The notes under the pieces were generated by a model, which ran no database searches, was not told the origin of the DNA, and saw only the letters and a program-made list of their open reading frames with translations. Shown here piece after piece: positions 62,520 through 64,000 of a stretch of DNA of 64,000 nucleotides. Source of the DNA: SELP01 sp035969385 (GTDB lineage: Bacteria; Pseudomonadota; Alphaproteobacteria; Rhodobacterales; Rhodobacteraceae); assembly GCF_035969385.1 (NCBI RefSeq), contig NZ_JAYKKJ010000003.1:1-64000 (forward strand), in the 5' to 3' direction. The position numbers and the translations under genes are program-made. Each line of letters starts with the position of its first letter. Position 1 is the stretch's first letter.

Positions 62520-63634
62520 CTGTAGCTCAGCACCCTGCCCTGCGGGTTCACCACGAATTTGCGCACGTCCCGGAACCCTGGCGGGTTCCGTTCGGCCAGG
62601 GCCTGGAACGGTCGCTGCGGCATGATCAGCGCCCGTTCCATCGCCGTCGCCCCGGTTTCCGCCCCCTTCCCGGCAAAGGGGTCCAGCGCGAAGATCTCGC
62701 GTTCGGATGTGCTGAACCAGCCGTCCTTGACCCGCTCCACGCTTTGGCTCAGCAGGTCTTCCTCGGTCCAGACCAGCGCCCAGTCCTCGCCCTCGGGTGC
62801 GCGGGCGGCTTCCAGCACCTCGCGGATCGGGCCGGCCTGCCGGGTGAAGGCATGGGAATACATCGGGCCAAGGTGGATGCGGCGCAGCCGTTTGGGGTGC
62901 AGGTCGTGGAAATCCTCGTCAAATCCCTTGGCAATGGTCAAAAGCTTCAGAGAGGTCAGCGACTGCGCCATCAGATGCGCCTGTGCCTCCGGCCAGCGGC
63001 GTTCGTCCTTGGGCAGGCCGATCCGGCCCGTGTCCTCCACCTCCATCAGGTAGAGAGTGGGCAGGTTGTTCGACGCGTCATAAACCGCCCAGTGGATCAG
63101 GAACCGGCGGCGGCCCTCGGCGAGGTTTTCCAGCCAAACGACATCCGGGTCGTTGCGGGCAAGGAATTGCCCGCCCCTGGCCAGCTCCTGATAGTAAAGC
63201 CGCTGCGACAGGGCGTATTGCAGCTTGACCGGCACCGCCTGTTCGCCGGTGATGACCCGGACCATCTGGTCCTTCAGCGCCTCCTCGCCCGGCATTTCGG
63301 ACAGATGCTTTTTCGCCTGAAGCGCGTCATTGGCCATTTCCAGCAGTTCGGTGAAGACCGGAAAGCCGCTTTCGACCCGGTCAAAGGTCAGGGCGCCCGC
63401 ATGGGCGAAGCGGCCCGCGAAATGGTATTTATGCGCCAGCGTCCGAAAGGTCAGGTTCAGCCCGACAAGATAGCGGGCAATCGCCGCGATCTCGGGCTTG
63501 GAAAACCGCCCTTCGCTGTCCAGCACCGCCGCCACCCGGCCCAGATAGCCGGTGATCTTCTCGAACTTGCCGAAATAGCGCCGGGTAACGCGGGTATCTT
63601 CAAGGCGGAAATGATCGTCGGCGAGGTCAGCCAT
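62516..63634 (-). CDS. Conserved hypothetical protein of the AAA+ operon
   Basis: The 372-residue product is soluble and has no signal or TM. It reads RLEDTRVTRRYFGKFEKITG near the start, with HWAVYDASNNLPTLYLMEVED in the middle and basic-rich LRRIHLGPMYSHAFTRQ later. No family recognised. The ATG at 63634 was chosen over a longer frame without homology-like composition. Its gene precedes the ATPase gene on the same strand and ends within a palindromic repeat. Confidence 0.7.
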   Translation of the reverse strand: MADLADDHFRLEDTRVTRRYFGKFEKITGYLGRVAAVLDSEGRFSKPEIAAIARYLVGLNLTFRTLAHKYHFAGRFAHAGALTFDRVESGFPVFTELLEMANDALQAKKHLSEMPGEEALKDQMVRVITGEQAVPVKLQYALSQRLYYQELARGGQFLARNDPDVVWLENLAEGRRRFLIHWAVYDASNNLPTLYLMEVEDTGRIGLPKDERRWPEAQAHLMAQSLTSLKLLTIAKGFDEDFHDLHPKRLRRIHLGPMYSHAFTRQAGPIREVLEAARAPEGEDWALVWTEEDLLSQSVERVKDGWFSTSEREIFALDPFAGKGAETGATAMERALIMPQRPFQALAERNPPGFRDVRKFVVNPQGRVLSYR

Positions 63635-63797
63635 CCGCGCCGCCCTTCGAATGGAACGCCAAATGAATCTGCGCCCGTGGCGCTTGCGGCACGGGCAGCC
63701 CCCGACCGCCCCCCCGGGCGGGGGCTTCACCCCCACCCGCGGCCGGGGACCGCCCTATGGCGTCGGATGCGACCATCCGGTCAACCTCAAGCCCCAT
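63627..63797 (-). CDS. Possible 56-residue overlapping protein
   Basis: An open frame from the ATG at 63797 overlaps the end of the coiled-coil gene (11 bases) and the start of the 372-residue gene (8 bases). The product is rich in Gly, Pro, Ala and Arg with an MGLEVDRMVASDAIG start. High GC could explain the open frame by chance, and no ribosome site is clear. Confidence 0.3.
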   Translation of the reverse strand: MGLEVDRMVASDAIGRSPAAGGGEAPARGGGRGLPVPQAPRAQIHLAFHSKGGADG

Positions 63798-64000
63798 AGA
63801 TATTCTTGTCGTGCTTCTCGACGATCTTCTGGAACCGCCGCACGAAGCGTTCGTCCGCCTTCGCCTTTTCTTCCAGCACCTTGCGGGCAAAGACCATCTG
63901 GTCTTCGTGGGCTTCCAGCATGTCGGCCATGCGGGCGTTGGTGGCCGATCCGATCGCGGCCATGGCGGTCTGCGCCTCCTGGTCGGTCTTGACCCCGATC
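63787..64000 (-). CDS. C-terminal part of a coiled-coil protein (gene cut by window end)
   Basis: The last 70 residues read VKTDQEAQTAMAAIGSATNA, then RMADMLEAHEDQMVFARKVL and EEKAKADERFVRRFQKIVEK, ending KNIYGA before the stop at 63787-63789. Charged heptad-like helices predict a coiled coil. The rest of the gene lies beyond the window. It is first of the visible genes of the leftward operon. Confidence 0.75.
   Translation of the reverse strand, partial: IGVKTDQEAQTAMAAIGSATNARMADMLEAHEDQMVFARKVLEEKAKADERFVRRFQKIVEKHDKNIYGA

Overview
The window looks like chromosomal DNA of an alphaproteobacterium of the Rhodobacterales (Roseobacter/Rhodobacter group). The evidence is high GC, gene content typical of that group (GT61, DUF1523, YhhN, an AlkB-type enzyme, a SUV3-type helicase next to an S4 protein, FdxA and CarD), and the order pcm - tolC - popZ-like - rpoH. 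No rRNA, CRISPR array or phage structural gene was seen.

Positions 1-3.5 kb are the end of an integrated element with lower GC. They carry a DUF3768 fragment, a Phd/PemK-type toxin-antitoxin pair, a minimal 188-aa tyrosine recombinase preceded by three inverted repeats, and a full-size tyrosine integrase. The two recombinases meet tail to tail. The element abuts the 3' end of a tRNA-Cys(GCA) gene, which is the probable attachment site; its other end lies left of the window.

Positions 3.7-15 kb hold core genes: a PCMT-like methyltransferase, TolC, a PopZ-like polar protein, the heat-shock sigma factor RpoH (with a sigma-32-like promoter and a strong terminator), and a DUF4262 gene whose end lies in that terminator. 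A compact operon follows (Gfo/Idh oxidoreductase, DUF4389, DUF952, pyrD, arsC-like), then a leftward run of two hotdog thioesterases and a MATE exporter, then a metal exporter behind palindromic and Fur/Mur-like sites. Positions 15.4-24.9 kb hold two MerR regulators, a GT61 glycosyltransferase, a fatty-acid/branched-acyl oxidation operon (merR, acyl-CoA dehydrogenase, small RHH-like protein, GST, thiolase, FadB) preceded by five ACGT boxes, and a 2-hydroxyacid dehydrogenase.

Positions 25-38 kb hold an SH3 protein, a CDF metal transporter, an M3 peptidase, an amino-acid ABC permease and binding protein (no ATPase gene here), the glycine cleavage operon gcvT-gcvH-gcvP under a tandem glycine riboswitch, a Tat-exported MBL hydrolase, a GST, YciB/IspZ and an EamA transporter. 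Positions 38.4-50 kb hold ftsY (two Glu-Pro hexamer tracts), YhhN, AlkB, xseA, purD, carD, fdxA, an S4 protein, a SUV3-like helicase and a TPR protein.

Positions 50-57.4 kb hold a mixed set: SCP2 protein, lipase-like hydrolase, PepF, VOC protein, SoxR, an aminotransferase, a lone Ada metal-binding domain, Rpe and an AraC regulator. From 57.4 kb to the right edge there is one leftward, tightly overlapping operon of mostly uncharacterised genes built around a AAA+ ATPase and four small membrane proteins. It is the best candidate here for an undescribed multi-protein system. A family of short palindromes (GGTGGGT..ACCCACC) is scattered through 44.8-62.5 kb.
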